A stretch of 64,000 nt of DNA from Zunongwangia pacifica (GCF_023499215.1 NZ_JAKHSK010000025.1:1-64000); one strand, 5' to 3'. Shown: positions 33,324 through 43,460, counted from the stretch's first letter. Notes: generated by a model from the letters alone, not told the origin. Made by a program: numbers and translations.

Positions 33324-34043
33324 TTAAAACTCAAAAGTAAACCCTTTTTTGGTAAGTTTTTGATAAACTTCTTCGTCAAAACTGTAAAGTTTGGCCGCGC
33401 GATGGGAAACGTCTTTTTGCTTTTCCCCAATATCTACCAAAAGCTTCATTTTTAAAAATTTTCTTCGGAAGTTCGGTTTGTCCATTTTTACATCCAAAAT
33501 CTCTTCGTATAGATGCATTAATTCAAGCAGGGTAAATTTTTCGGGAAGCAAATTGAAACCTATTGGAGCCTGGCGCACCCGGTTTCTAAGTTTTTCCTGT
33601 GCCGCTTCAAAAATCATTTTATGGTCATAAATAAGATCGGGTAATTCTTCTACTAAAAACCATTTCGCTTCAGAGGCGGTAAAACCGGCAGCAATCTCAT
33701 AATCTTCACTTTTAACCAGCGCGTAATAGCCAATGGTAATTACACGGCTGGCGGGAAAACGATTGGGTTCACCAAAAGCCTGTAACTGTTCCAGGAAGAT
33801 GTTATCCAGCCCTGTTAGATCCCTTAGTACTCGTTTGGCAGAGTCGTCTATAGATTCCTTTTCGGTAATCCATCCCCCGGGCAATCCCCATTTATCTTTA
33901 CTAATCCCTTCCGCATGCTTTACCAAAAGAACTTCCATTTTCCCTTCATTAAACCCAAATACAACACAATCTATGGTAACTGCTTCAATAAAGTTTTCTT
34001 CCTGAATATATTTTTCGCCTTCTGCGATAAAGCCTTTGGACAT
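33324..34043 (-). CDS. Nudix-type transcriptional regulator (NrtR/AraR-like)
   Basis: 239 residues from ATG 34043; a longer start at 34079 adds 12 unlikely residues. A Nudix domain (EAVTIDCVVFGFNEGKMEVL; WGLPGGWITEKESIDDSAKR) is followed by a winged-helix domain from about residue 160 (KFTLLELMHLYEEILDVKMD, then NFRRKFLKM), the plan of NrtR regulators. The Nudix box is degenerate: the REUxEE positions read RVLRDL, so hydrolase activity is unlikely and the domain probably senses a sugar-phosphate or nucleotide. In Bacteroides an NrtR-family member (AraR) controls arabinose genes. Targets here are unknown. Confidence 0.85.
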   Translation of the reverse strand: MSKGFIAEGEKYIQEENFIEAVTIDCVVFGFNEGKMEVLLVKHAEGISKDKWGLPGGWITEKESIDDSAKRVLRDLTGLDNIFLEQLQAFGEPNRFPASRVITIGYYALVKSEDYEIAAGFTASEAKWFLVEELPDLIYDHKMIFEAAQEKLRNRVRQAPIGFNLLPEKFTLLELMHLYEEILDVKMDKPNFRRKFLKMKLLVDIGEKQKDVSHRAAKLYSFDEEVYQKLTKKGFTFEF

Positions 34044-34215
34044 CTTGTAAAAATTTGATGGTAAAAATAATAATTTCAATCAAAAGGGCACCTAAAAATA
34101 AGTCAATCCAACTTTTTAGGATTACCGTTGGTCGATAGAAGAGAATACCTCCATCGAAATCTCCGAATCTCGCTGCCTTTTGTGGCTAATTTTGGAGTAT
34201 CAAAAACGATTAAAA

Positions 34216-34572
34216 ATGAATGTGACAGTTAAAAATACAAACGGCAAATTGATCGATGTGACGATCGAGGTTTATAGCAAAGAGCAGTTTGTAAACTGTT
34301 GCGATGCTGAAAATATGCAAGAGATTTATGCCAAGGGCAAAGAACCAGAAAAAACACCTGGGGTTGTTTACCATCATAAAATCGTGAAAGCTTATATCGA
34401 TAAAGATTCGAGAAAAACGGTAGGAGTTACGGTGGCAAATGCGCTTTGTATTTGCAGTAAATCGATTGAAAAATTTATACAAGACAACTATCTAAATAAA
34501 CAGATTTTTTTTGTCGAATTAATGAGTCATACACCCTATGAATTGCAATATCATTATTTGATATCGCAATAA
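34216..34572 (+). CDS. hypothetical protein
   Basis: 118 residues from ATG 34216; an upstream TTG at 34180 is in frame but unlikely. It begins MNVTVKNTNGKLIDVTIEVY and has FVNCCDAENMQEIY, VGVTVANALCICSKSIEKF, four Cys in two clusters, no signal peptide and no membrane segment. I recognise no family. It is a single gene with its own terminator (34627-34668), placed between the Nudix regulator and the GH31 gene. Confidence 0.6.
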   Translation: MNVTVKNTNGKLIDVTIEVYSKEQFVNCCDAENMQEIYAKGKEPEKTPGVVYHHKIVKAYIDKDSRKTVGVTVANALCICSKSIEKFIQDNYLNKQIFFVELMSHTPYELQYHYLISQ

Positions 34573-34626
34573 CAAAGAGACACTTTTTTGCCCCTCAAAA
34601 AAGAGAGTTTAATTTGCATTGAAAGA

Positions 34627-34668
34627 AACGGATTGGTGGGGACTAGGTCAAGCCAATCCGTTTTCTTT
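34627..34668 (+). terminator. terminator of the hypothetical gene
   Basis: Perfect 10-bp stem AACGGATTGG (34627-34636) with CCAATCCGTT (34653-34662), followed by TTCTTTT. Confidence 0.7.
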
Positions 34669-34684
34669 TGGTCTTTTTTTAAAC

Positions 34685-34714
34685 TTTCGGGATCCATTTT
34701 AATGGATCCCGAAA
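34685..34714. terminator. bidirectional terminator at the end of the GH31 gene
   Basis: Near-perfect 14-bp stem TTTCGGGATCCATT (34685-34698) with AATGGATCCCGAAA (34701-34714) and a 2-base loop, six bases after the GH31 stop. T-rich sequence on the plus-strand left side would act as the U-tract for minus-strand transcripts. Confidence 0.65.
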
Positions 34715-34719
34715 ATTAA

Positions 34720-37122
34720 TTATTCCCCAATTAAATGTAAATCGGTAAAGTTTTCCTGTAAAATAATCGAATTACGTTCGTTATCGTAACCAATGCTTTC
34801 CAAACTTACATCTTCGTTATTTACAGTGGCCGATTTAATGGTAAAAGGCAATCCATGAAAGGTGATCTTCATGGTCTTTAAACTCGATTTATAAGTACCA
34901 TTAACGTGTTGCTGAACAAAAATGTCGTTTGTTTTTCCTGTAAGTTTAAAGGTCCTAAAATTGAAAATACCCATTTTATAATCATAGCCATCATGATCAT
35001 CTTCGTACAATACCGAATTTTGTTTTCCGTTTTTGTAGTAAATATCTAAGTTGATTTCTTCAATTTCAATTTCATCTACATATTGTTGTACAGGATATTT
35101 AGGGATTATCGCTCCTTCTTTTACGTAAATTGGCATGCTATCTAGAGGAGCGTCTACCCAAAGTTCTTTTCCACCTTCGATAACAGTGTCGTTCCAGAAG
35201 TTATACCATTGGCCTCTTGGAATGTACATTCTTCTTCCCTGTACGTTAGGTTCTTGTATTGGACAAATCAGAAAATGCTCCCCAAAGATAAATTCGTCTG
35301 ATCTATAATGCGTTTGGATATCTTCCTGATCAAAATACACTAAAGGTTTAAGAATAGGAATATTATCTTTACAATATTGATAAAACGCAGTATATAAATA
35401 CGGAAGTAACTGATAGCGTAATTCTACAAATTTACGAGTGATGTTTAGTACTTCTTCACCAAAGTACCAGGGCTCTTGTTCACCGTGATCTCCCGAAGAG
35501 TGTACGCGACAAAACGGGTGAAAAACACCAAGTTGAATCCATCTTGTAAATAATTCTCCTGTTGGCTGGTCTGCAAAACCACCAATATCGGTACCGGCAA
35601 AACTAAATCCGCTTATTCCCAAGCGCTGGATTTGGGTATTTGCAAGCCATAAATGTTCCCAGCTTGCCAGGTTGTCTCCCGTCCAGGTGGAACTGAAACG
35701 TTGCCCGCCAGAATAACTTGCCCGGGTAATCGTAAATGGTCGTTTAGGGAAAATATACTTTCTAACTCCTTCGTAAGTAGCTCTGGCCATTTGCATCCCG
35801 AAGATGTTATGTGCCTTACGGTGGCTGCATCTATTGCCATCGTAATCGTGCCGTACATCTAGCGGGAAGGTTTTTCCTGGTACTTCCATCACCGCAGGTT
35901 CATTCATGTCATTCCATATTCCTTTAATGCCAATTTCACCAATTAAAGTTTTATAGTGATCTGCCCACCATTCTCTAACTTTTGGATTAGTGAAATCTGG
36001 GAATACGCATTTTCCCGGCCATACTTTTCCCTGCATGTAAGGACCATCGGCACGTTTACAGAAATAATCTTTTTCTAATCCGTCTTTAAAAATCGGGTAT
36101 TCATTATCAATCTTAATCCCGGGATCGATAATAGCTACGGTTTTAAAGCCATCTTCTTCCAGCTCTTCCACCATTCTTTTAGGCTCTGGGAAATAATCCT
36201 TGTTCCAGGTGAAGCATCTAAACCCATCCATATAATCAATGTCTAAATACAGCGCATCACAAGGAAATCTATTGTTTCTAAAGTTTGCGGCCAGTTCTTT
36301 TACTTTGGCTTCAGGGTAATAGCTCCATTTACTTTGGTGATATCCCAGTGCCCACATGGGGGGAAGCTCTGGCCTTCCGGTAAGATTGGTATATTTTGTA
36401 ACTACATCACCAATTTTTGGACCATAGATAAAATAATAATTCATTTCACCACCATCTGCCCAAAAACTGGTTATATTTCGCCGTTCATGGCAAAAATCAA
36501 AATGTGTTTTAAAGGTATTGTCAAAGAAAATCCCGTAAGCTTTAGCACTATGAAGCCCAATATAAAATGGGATCGCTTTATATAATTCGTCCAGATCTTT
36601 TCCAAAAGCATACTGGTCGGTATTCCAGTTGCTTAGCCTTTTTCCTTTTAGGTTAAAGCTTGTGGGTTTATCGCCAAGACCGTAAAAGTTTTCCCCATCT
36701 ACGGTGCTTTTACTCATTTTTACGTAGTTGCCGCCAAATTCAAAACTTTCTTCCCAGTGGAAACCAAGTTCGTCCTGTAGGATTAATGCACCCTCTACAT
36801 CGAACATGGCAGTTCTCATGTCTTTTCGGGTGATTCTACATTTTATTTGTTCGGTGATGATCCAAATAAATTCATCATCTTCAGTAATATCCAGTACCGA
36901 ATAGCCATGGGATTGATCCTGATCTATAGCGTAAGAGAAGTCATTTTCGAATATACCATCGGTAGCATACCTAAGGCGAAGCATGCTGTCTCGAACCACG
37001 GTGATTATTAGTTGTACACCATTTTCAGAAGTAAAACAAATAGAATCTCCGTTTTGTTCATAAGAAACCAGTTTAGAGGGGAATAGGTTTCCTTTCTTTT
37101 CTAATTCTGTATTTGTAATCAT
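34720..37122 (-). CDS. GH31 alpha-glucosidase
   Basis: 800 residues, cytoplasmic (no signal peptide). An N-terminal beta-sandwich contains NFYGLGDKPTSFNLKGKR, the barrel has FPCDALYLDIDYMDGFR, and IKGIWNDMNEPAV carries the nucleophile D405. STWTGDNLASWEHL supplies the acid/base Asp, and GTDIGGF further shapes the site. The C-terminal domain has DDHDGYDYKMG. GH31 members hydrolyse terminal alpha-glucosides; alpha-xylosidase cannot be excluded. It lies 37 bases downstream of the branching enzyme gene, which points to maltodextrin or glycogen turnover. Confidence 0.88.
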   Translation of the reverse strand: MITNTELEKKGNLFPSKLVSYEQNGDSICFTSENGVQLIITVVRDSMLRLRYATDGIFENDFSYAIDQDQSHGYSVLDITEDDEFIWIITEQIKCRITRKDMRTAMFDVEGALILQDELGFHWEESFEFGGNYVKMSKSTVDGENFYGLGDKPTSFNLKGKRLSNWNTDQYAFGKDLDELYKAIPFYIGLHSAKAYGIFFDNTFKTHFDFCHERRNITSFWADGGEMNYYFIYGPKIGDVVTKYTNLTGRPELPPMWALGYHQSKWSYYPEAKVKELAANFRNNRFPCDALYLDIDYMDGFRCFTWNKDYFPEPKRMVEELEEDGFKTVAIIDPGIKIDNEYPIFKDGLEKDYFCKRADGPYMQGKVWPGKCVFPDFTNPKVREWWADHYKTLIGEIGIKGIWNDMNEPAVMEVPGKTFPLDVRHDYDGNRCSHRKAHNIFGMQMARATYEGVRKYIFPKRPFTITRASYSGGQRFSSTWTGDNLASWEHLWLANTQIQRLGISGFSFAGTDIGGFADQPTGELFTRWIQLGVFHPFCRVHSSGDHGEQEPWYFGEEVLNITRKFVELRYQLLPYLYTAFYQYCKDNIPILKPLVYFDQEDIQTHYRSDEFIFGEHFLICPIQEPNVQGRRMYIPRGQWYNFWNDTVIEGGKELWVDAPLDSMPIYVKEGAIIPKYPVQQYVDEIEIEEINLDIYYKNGKQNSVLYEDDHDGYDYKMGIFNFRTFKLTGKTNDIFVQQHVNGTYKSSLKTMKITFHGLPFTIKSATVNNEDVSLESIGYDNERNSIILQENFTDLHLIGE

Positions 37123-37159
37123 ATTCTAGGTATTAAGAACATTTTTAAGGGGATTATTA

Positions 37160-39067
37160 TTATTCTATACTGAAAAAGACAGCGCCTAGTGGCGGTACCG
37201 TTAAGGTAACCGAATAATCTCTCCCGTGAAATGCCTGATTTTCTATAGTTAATTTATTGTTTTTTACACCAGAACCTCCGTATTTAGAGTTATCGGTGTT
37301 TAATAGTTCCTTTAATTTTCCTGCGCTGGGAACACCAATTCTGTAATCTTTTAAAACCGTTGGCGTAAAATTGCAGATAATTATAAGGTCATTTTTTTGC
37401 TCTTTACCTTTTCTTAAATAGCATAAAACGGAGTTTTGAGCATCATTGTAAGATATCCATTCAAAGCCATCTGGGCTAAATTGTTTTTCGTATAAAGCAG
37501 GATGTTTTTTGTAAATCTTATTAAGGTCTTTTACTAGTGTGTTCAGTCCATTATGCATAGGATAGTCCAGTAAATTCCAATCTAAGCTACTGTTGTAGTT
37601 CCATTCTTCATATTGTCCAATTTCACCCCCCATAAAAAGTAATTTATTCCCGGGATGTGAGTACATATAGGCATACATTAATCTTAAATTAGCAAAACGC
37701 TGCCATTCGTCCCCGGGCATTCTCCCTAAAAGGGAATTTTTGCCATAAACCACTTCATCATGACTTAAGGGAAGCGTAAAGTTTTCGCTAAATGCGTAGG
37801 TGAGGCTAAAACTAATATCGTTTTGGTGATATTGGCGGTAAATACTATCTTTTTTAAAGTATTCTAAAGTATCGTGCATCCAGCCCATCATCCATTTCAT
37901 ACCAAAACCAAGTCCACCTAAATAAATAGGTTTAGAAACACCGTGATAAGCCGTAGATTCTTCGGCGATGGTTTGTACTCCTTCAAAACTTTGGTAAACT
38001 TCCATATTTAGATCCTTCAGGAAAGAGATGGCTTCAAGATTTTCATTTCCGCCGAAAATATTTGGTTCCCATTCTCCTTCTTCCCTGGAATAGTCTAGAT
38101 ATAACATTGATGCTACGGCATCTACCCGTAACCCATCGATATGATACTGATCTATCCAGAAAATAGCGTTACTTATTAAAAACGAACGAACCTCGTTACG
38201 TCCATAATTAAAAATAAGACTTTTCCAATCGGGGTGATAGCCTTTTCGACGATCGGGATGTTCGTATAGATGAGAGCCATCAAAACGACCTAAACCGTGA
38301 TCATCTTCGGGAAAGTGAGAAGGCACCCAATCCATAATAACCGCAATATTTTTGCGGTGAAAAGCGTCAATTAGGTATTTAAATTCATCTGGGCTGCCAA
38401 ATCTAGAAGTAGGCGCATAATATCCGGTTATTTGATAACCCCAGGAGGGATCGTAAGGATATTCCATTACCGGCATAAATTCTACATGGGTATATCCCAT
38501 TTCTTTTACATAATTTACCAGCTCGTCTGCCATTTCTATATAAGAAAGAGATCTTCTTTCTTCACATTTTCGTTTCCAACTGGCTAAATGAACTTCGTAC
38601 ACCGAAATTGGTTGATCCAGGGCATTTTTAGTTTTCCTGCTGTTAAGCCATTTTTTATCTTTCCACGAATAATTGTCTTCCCACACAATCGAGGCCGTTG
38701 CCGGCGGATGTTCACATTTTCTGGCGTAAGGATCGGCTTTTTCGGTAATCATATTATCATTAGAGCTGCTGATCTTATATTTGTATCTGGAGCCTTTACC
38801 AACGCCTGGAATAAATCCTTCCCAGATACCACTGCTGTCCCAGCGAACAAATAATTGATGTTCATTGGCGGTCCAGTAATTAAAATCTCCTACTACAGAG
38901 ACTTCTTTGGCAGAGGGAGCCCAAACGGCAAAATAAGTTCCTTTTTTACCATTAACTTCAAGGATGTGTGATCCTAGTTTTTCATAAATTCTGAAATGTT
39001 TACCGGCTTTAAATAAAGAAATATCGAAATCTGAAAATAAAGAATAAAGCTGTACTTCCTGCTTCAT
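37160..39067 (-). CDS. glgB: 1,4-alpha-glucan branching enzyme
   Basis: 635 residues. A CBM48 domain at about 25-120 (FAVWAPSAKEVSVVGDFNYW) precedes the GH13 barrel: VIMDWVPSHFPEDD, DGLRVDAVASMLYL with nucleophile D316, TIAEESTAY with the acid/base Glu, and LPLSHDEVVYGK with the transition-state Asp. Length matches short bacterial GlgB lacking the extra N1 domain. It forms alpha-1,6 branches in glycogen. No other glycogen gene is in the window; the downstream GH31 gene is probably co-transcribed. Confidence 0.92.
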   Translation of the reverse strand: MKQEVQLYSLFSDFDISLFKAGKHFRIYEKLGSHILEVNGKKGTYFAVWAPSAKEVSVVGDFNYWTANEHQLFVRWDSSGIWEGFIPGVGKGSRYKYKISSSNDNMITEKADPYARKCEHPPATASIVWEDNYSWKDKKWLNSRKTKNALDQPISVYEVHLASWKRKCEERRSLSYIEMADELVNYVKEMGYTHVEFMPVMEYPYDPSWGYQITGYYAPTSRFGSPDEFKYLIDAFHRKNIAVIMDWVPSHFPEDDHGLGRFDGSHLYEHPDRRKGYHPDWKSLIFNYGRNEVRSFLISNAIFWIDQYHIDGLRVDAVASMLYLDYSREEGEWEPNIFGGNENLEAISFLKDLNMEVYQSFEGVQTIAEESTAYHGVSKPIYLGGLGFGMKWMMGWMHDTLEYFKKDSIYRQYHQNDISFSLTYAFSENFTLPLSHDEVVYGKNSLLGRMPGDEWQRFANLRLMYAYMYSHPGNKLLFMGGEIGQYEEWNYNSSLDWNLLDYPMHNGLNTLVKDLNKIYKKHPALYEKQFSPDGFEWISYNDAQNSVLCYLRKGKEQKNDLIIICNFTPTVLKDYRIGVPSAGKLKELLNTDNSKYGGSGVKNNKLTIENQAFHGRDYSVTLTVPPLGAVFFSIE

Positions 39068-39094
39068 AAGGGTTGTAATTGGTTAGTGTTATTT

Positions 39095-39113
39095 TGAAGG
39101 TGGTTAACCTTCA
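39095..39113. promoter_or_regulatory. leader hairpin upstream of glgB
   Basis: TGAAGGT-GGTTA-ACCTTCA forms a perfect 7-bp stem 28 bases upstream of the glgB start. It may be a leader structure or an operator. No clear promoter box was found in 39068-39299. Confidence 0.3.
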
Positions 39114-39299
39114 GTTTGATTAATCGCCTTAAAAATAAGGGGATTATTACACAATCTTGGCCTTAAATTAGTGTTTTAATTCTACATCCCGAAGTTTTTA
39201 AAGTAATATTAGCTTTTAATTAAAATTGGCGGATGCCAAATAAAGAGGTAGGTTAAATAAACTTCAAAACCTTTAATTAAAGCAGGGCAGATATTATCA

Positions 39300-40052
39300 T
39301 TATACGATACTAAGTTTTACGCCCATATCCCTAATTTTCTTGGCAAGGTTGGGAGAAACACCGCTATCGGTTATTACCTGATCTACCTGTTCTAACCCAC
39401 AAATTCTGCCGAAACTTTTCTTGCCAAATTTAGAGGAGTCTGCCAAAATTATAGTGCGTTGTGAGGCTTCCATCATTTTTTGATTCAATAAGGCTTCTTC
39501 AAGGCTGGTCGTCGTGCACCCATATTCTAAATCTATGCCGTCAACACCCAGAAATAACAGGTTGCAGGAAATATGTTCTAAAATATGCTGCGCATAATGT
39601 CCTGTTACTGATGAGGAAGAATGTCTAAGATTTCCGCCAAGCTGTATAACCTGTATATTGTGATGGTTTAATAATTCTAAAGCTACGTTTAATGACGAGG
39701 TAATAACATTTAACGAACCCTTGTTGGTAATGGATTTTGCTAATTGCTGAACAGTTGTTCCTGAAGCAATCATTATAGAGTCATTATCATTTATTAATCC
39801 TGCGGCTTCTTTGGCGATATCTGATTTTTCTGAGACCGAAATTTTTTCCTTTTCATTTACGGGTCTATCGGTAATATAAGGGTTTTCTAAAGAAGCTCCG
39901 CCATGTGTCCTAAATAACAAACCTTTGTCTTCCAGTAACTTTAGGTCTTTACGAATCGTAACCGCTGAAACCTTAAGTTCTTCACAAAGCTCTGAAACCT
40001 CAACATGATGTTCGTGATTTAATTTGTCTAAAATTAGTTGATGTCTTTTCAT
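39300..40052 (-). CDS. DeoR-family regulator, probable glycerol repressor
   Basis: 250 residues from ATG 40052; a longer start at 40076 would overlap the -7 box TACATTTG (minus strand, 40081-40074). The N-terminal DeoR HTH reads MKRHQLILDKLNHEHHVEVS then ELCEELKVSAVTIRKDLKLL, and the sugar-phosphate sensor domain has GTTVQQLAKSI, VIQLGGNLRHSSSSVTG and FLGVDGID. It is divergent from glpD, and the spacer holds repeated GAAAG/CTTTC half-sites. By analogy with GlpR it would repress glpDKF until glycerol 3-phosphate binds. This assignment rests on position and family. Confidence 0.85.
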   Translation of the reverse strand: MKRHQLILDKLNHEHHVEVSELCEELKVSAVTIRKDLKLLEDKGLLFRTHGGASLENPYITDRPVNEKEKISVSEKSDIAKEAAGLINDNDSIMIASGTTVQQLAKSITNKGSLNVITSSLNVALELLNHHNIQVIQLGGNLRHSSSSVTGHYAQHILEHISCNLLFLGVDGIDLEYGCTTTSLEEALLNQKMMEASQRTIILADSSKFGKKSFGRICGLEQVDQVITDSGVSPNLAKKIRDMGVKLSIV

Positions 40053-40111
40053 AACAATGAATAATGGCCTATACAAATGTATAAAATTTGATGTTGCGAA
40101 GTACTGATTTT

Positions 40112-40236
40112 AAAACGAAAGTAAGTGAAAGTAAATTTATAATTAGGTAAAATTTAAGCTAAATTAGTGAGTACCACCCTTTCGTTAACACTTTCATTTG
40201 TTTTCTTTAACTAATATTTTGTTTCGAAATGTTTCG
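40112..40236. promoter_or_regulatory. GlpR-like operator region between deoR and glpD
   Basis: Half-sites GAAAG occur at 40117 and 40127, CTTTC at 40179 and 40191, and TTTCG at 40222 and 40232. Pairs are spaced 10 to 12 bases, one turn apart. The two ends of the region carry them in opposite orientation, suggesting paired operators that serve both divergent genes. Confidence 0.4.
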
Positions 40237-40285
40237 TTTTGATAAAATTTTATTATTTTAGCTAAAAATTATAAGATTCTATATT

Positions 40286-41860
40286 ATGGCTGCTGAAAAT
40301 ATATACTCAAGAAAATCTTTAGTCGATTCGGTAAAATCTGTTGAAAAATGGGATGTTATTGTAATTGGTGGAGGGGCGACCGGTTTAGGTGTTGCTTTAG
40401 ACAGTGTAACAAGAGGTTATAAAACATTGCTATTAGAGCAGGCAGATTTTGCAAAGGGGACTTCCAGCCGTAGTACAAAATTGGTACATGGAGGGGTAAG
40501 ATATTTAGCGCAGGGAAATATAGATCTTGTTAAAGAAGCCTTGTACGAACGTGGATTGCTTAGTCAAAACGCACCACATTTAGTAAAAAATCAAAGCTTT
40601 GTAATTCCTAATTACAGATGGTACGAAGGGATGTTTTATACCGTTGGGCTTAAAGTCTACGATTTTCTTGCTGGTAAACTTAGTTTAGGAAAATCTACCC
40701 ACATTAATAAAAAAGAAACGTTAAAGAGAATAACCACCATTCGCCAGGATAAATTAAGAGGCGGAGTGGTGTATCAGGATGGACAGTTTGATGACTCTCG
40801 TTTGGCGGTAAATGTGGCTCAAACCTGTGTAGAACATGGAGCTTCTGTTCTAAACTATTTTAAAGTAAATAACCTAATCATCGATAATAAGGTCATTAAA
40901 GGAGTTTCTGCCAAGGATATGGAAACTGGGGAGGATTATCAATTTCATGGTGATGCCATCATTAATGCTACAGGGGTATTTACCGATGAAATCTTGAAAA
41001 TGGAGAATCCTAAAGCCCGCAACATGGTGAAGCCAAGTCAGGGTGTACACCTTGTTTTCGATAAATCTTTTTTACCGGGAGAAGATGCAATTATGATTCC
41101 AAAAACCGAAGATGGTCGTGTGCTTTTTGCAGTGCCATGGCATGACAAAGTAATTGTAGGAACTACAGATACCCAATTAGACGAACATAGTCTGGAGCCT
41201 TCAGCATTAGAAGAAGAAATAGAATTTATCTTAAAAACCTTCAATAATTATCTGGATAAAAAAGTAACCAGAGCAGATGTTCGCAGTATATATGCTGGTT
41301 TAAGACCGCTTGCCGCACCAAAAGATGGTTCAGAAAAATCAAAAGAAATTTCTAGAAGTCATAAAGTGATAGTTTCTGAAACAGGGCTTATTACTATTAC
41401 CGGTGGTAAATGGACAACCTTTAGAAGAATGGCTCAGGATACCGTAAATAAAGCCATTTCCCTTGGTAAACTGCCTAAAAAGGAGTGTAAGACTAAGGAT
41501 CTTAAAATTCATGGTGCTAAAGAAAACCCAGATCTTTCTAATCACTTATACATTTATGGAAGCGACCAGCCCGAAATTCATAATTTAATTAATGAGAATC
41601 CTAAACTTGGAGAAAAACTTCATCCAAGGCTCGATTTTCTAAAGGCCGAAGTGGTATTTGCCGCAAGGCACGAGTTGGCCAGAACCGTGGATGATGTATT
41701 GGCAAGAAGGGTGAGAATGCTGTTTATGGATTCTAAAGCAGCGATTGAATCTGCTCCTGAAGTTGCTGGTTTATTAGCTGAAGAATTAGGGAAAGATGAG
41801 ACATGGAAAGAGAAACAAATAGCTGATTTTAAAGAAATAGCTAAGCATTACACGATTTAA
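40286..41860 (+). CDS. glpD: glycerol-3-phosphate dehydrogenase, FAD-dependent
   Basis: 524 residues. Rossmann FAD motif VIVIGGGATGLG (GxGxxG at residues 28-33), then FAKGTSSRSTKLVHGGVRYL, the GlpD signature. Mid-protein PSQGVHLVFDKSF and VIVGTTDTQLDEH belong to the substrate site, and the C-terminal DAO_C domain begins near 400. It oxidises glycerol 3-phosphate to dihydroxyacetone phosphate at the membrane, passing electrons to quinone. It is the first gene of the glycerol operon and divergent from the DeoR repressor. Confidence 0.95.
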   Translation: MAAENIYSRKSLVDSVKSVEKWDVIVIGGGATGLGVALDSVTRGYKTLLLEQADFAKGTSSRSTKLVHGGVRYLAQGNIDLVKEALYERGLLSQNAPHLVKNQSFVIPNYRWYEGMFYTVGLKVYDFLAGKLSLGKSTHINKKETLKRITTIRQDKLRGGVVYQDGQFDDSRLAVNVAQTCVEHGASVLNYFKVNNLIIDNKVIKGVSAKDMETGEDYQFHGDAIINATGVFTDEILKMENPKARNMVKPSQGVHLVFDKSFLPGEDAIMIPKTEDGRVLFAVPWHDKVIVGTTDTQLDEHSLEPSALEEEIEFILKTFNNYLDKKVTRADVRSIYAGLRPLAAPKDGSEKSKEISRSHKVIVSETGLITITGGKWTTFRRMAQDTVNKAISLGKLPKKECKTKDLKIHGAKENPDLSNHLYIYGSDQPEIHNLINENPKLGEKLHPRLDFLKAEVVFAARHELARTVDDVLARRVRMLFMDSKAAIESAPEVAGLLAEELGKDETWKEKQIADFKEIAKHYTI

Positions 41861-41891
41861 ATAACAGGAACCAATTTTATTAATCAAAATA

Positions 41892-41911
41892 GCTCTCGCC
41901 TAGGCGAGAGC
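41892..41911. repeat. perfect 20-bp palindrome between glpD and glpK
   Basis: Ten-base arms GCTCTCGCCT and AGGCGAGAGC meet without a loop. It lies in the 93-base glpD-glpK spacer. It could form a stable mRNA hairpin that sets relative expression, or be a leftover palindromic repeat. No U-run follows, so a terminator is unlikely. Confidence 0.75.
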
Positions 41912-41953
41912 CAGCGATTTCATTTTTTAGAAATCCTTAAAATACAAGTAATT

Positions 41954-43447
41954 ATGGATCAGTACATGTTAGCCCTGGACCAGGGTACTACGAGTTCTCG
42001 CGCAATCCTTTTCGATAAAAAAGGGAGTATTGTATCGATAGCTCAAAAAGAATTTACGCAATATTTTCCAAAACCAGGATGGGTAGAGCATGACCCTAGT
42101 GAAATCTGGTCTACACAGGCTGGGGTAGCTGCCGAGGCAACTACAAAGCACGGGATGAATGGGAAAAACATTGCGGGAATCGGTATCACAAATCAACGCG
42201 AAACCGTTGTAGTATGGGATAAGAATACCGGAGATCCCGTTTATAATGCCATTGTATGGCAGGATAAAAGAACATCAGATTACTGCGATGAGTTAAAGGA
42301 AAATGGCAAAGCCGATTTGATTAAGAAAAAAACAGGATTAGTAATCGATTCTTATTTTGCCGGAACTAAAGTAAAATGGATTCTTGATAATGTAGAGGGG
42401 GCTCGTGAAAAAGCAGAAGCCGGCGACCTGATTATGGGAACTATTGATACCTGGCTAATCTGGAATTTTACAAAAGGAGAATTACACGTTACCGATGTGA
42501 CCAATGCCTGTCGTACTTTATTTTTTAATATCAATACGATGGAATGGGATGACGAACTTCTGGAAATCTTTGATGTTCCAAAAAGCATGTTGCCAGAAGT
42601 TAAAGATTCCAGCGAAGTTTACGGGCATACCAAAACCACCGTTTTTGCTTCAAAAATTCCTATTGCCGGTATCGCGGGAGATCAGATGGCCGCTTTATTT
42701 GGACAAATGTGTACCAAAAAGGGAATGGTTAAAAATACTTATGGTACTGGTTGCTTTATGTTAATGAACATTGGGGAAGAACCCATAGTCTCAGAAAATA
42801 ATCTTTTAACCTCTGTAGCCTGGAGAATTAATGGTAAAACCGAATACTGTTTAGAAGGTTCTATCTTTATCGCCGGTGCTGTGGTACAATGGCTACGTGA
42901 TGGATTGGGAATAATCAAAAGATCTTCGGATGTTGAAAATTTAGCAGGTTCTGTAGATTCTACCGAGGGAGTATATTTTATCCCGGCATTTTCTGGTTTA
43001 GGAGCTCCTCATTGGAATCAAAAAGCACAAGGTACCATGTTTGGGATCACCAGAGGAACTACAGATGCCCATATTGCAAGAGCTTCTTTAGAAGCGATTG
43101 CTTACCAAACTATGGATATTCTTAAAGCAATGGAAGCCGATAGTGGGATAGATATTAAACAACTTCGTGTAGATGGGGGGGCTTCAGTTAACAATATGCT
43201 TATGCAATTTCAAAGTGATGTTTTAAATACAGAAACTGTACGCCCTGAAGTTACTGAAACTACCGCTCTTGGAGCTGCCTATCTTGCTGGTTTGGCCGTA
43301 GGATATTGGGATAGCATGGAAGAAATTGAAGAAATCTGGAAGATAGAAAAAGAATTTCAGCCTACAGAAAATCAGGATGCTGTAAAAGATGGAATTGAAG
43401 GTTGGTATAAAGCTGTAAAAGCTTTAGAAGAATGGACAAAACTTTAA
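41954..43447 (+). CDS. glpK: glycerol kinase
   Basis: 497 residues, FGGY family. N-terminal [18 protein letters not shown] phosphate-1 loop, then [26 protein letters not shown], and in the second domain [15 protein letters not shown] and [19 protein letters not shown], the adenosine site. It phosphorylates glycerol to glycerol 3-phosphate, trapping what GlpF lets in, and supplies GlpD. Length matches E. coli GlpK. It sits between glpD and glpF in one operon. Confidence 0.96.
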   Translation: MDQYMLALDQGTTSSRAILFDKKGSIVSIAQKEFTQYFPKPGWVEHDPSEIWSTQAGVAAEATTKHGMNGKNIAGIGITNQRETVVVWDKNTGDPVYNAIVWQDKRTSDYCDELKENGKADLIKKKTGLVIDSYFAGTKVKWILDNVEGAREKAEAGDLIMGTIDTWLIWNFTKGELHVTDVTNACRTLFFNINTMEWDDELLEIFDVPKSMLPEVKDSSEVYGHTKTTVFASKIPIAGIAGDQMAALFGQMCTKKGMVKNTYGTGCFMLMNIGEEPIVSENNLLTSVAWRINGKTEYCLEGSIFIAGAVVQWLRDGLGIIKRSSDVENLAGSVDSTEGVYFIPAFSGLGAPHWNQKAQGTMFGITRGTTDAHIARASLEAIAYQTMDILKAMEADSGIDIKQLRVDGGASVNNMLMQFQSDVLNTETVRPEVTETTALGAAYLAGLAVGYWDSMEEIEEIWKIEKEFQPTENQDAVKDGIEGWYKAVKALEEWTKL

Positions 43448-43460
43448 ACCTTTAAAAGTT

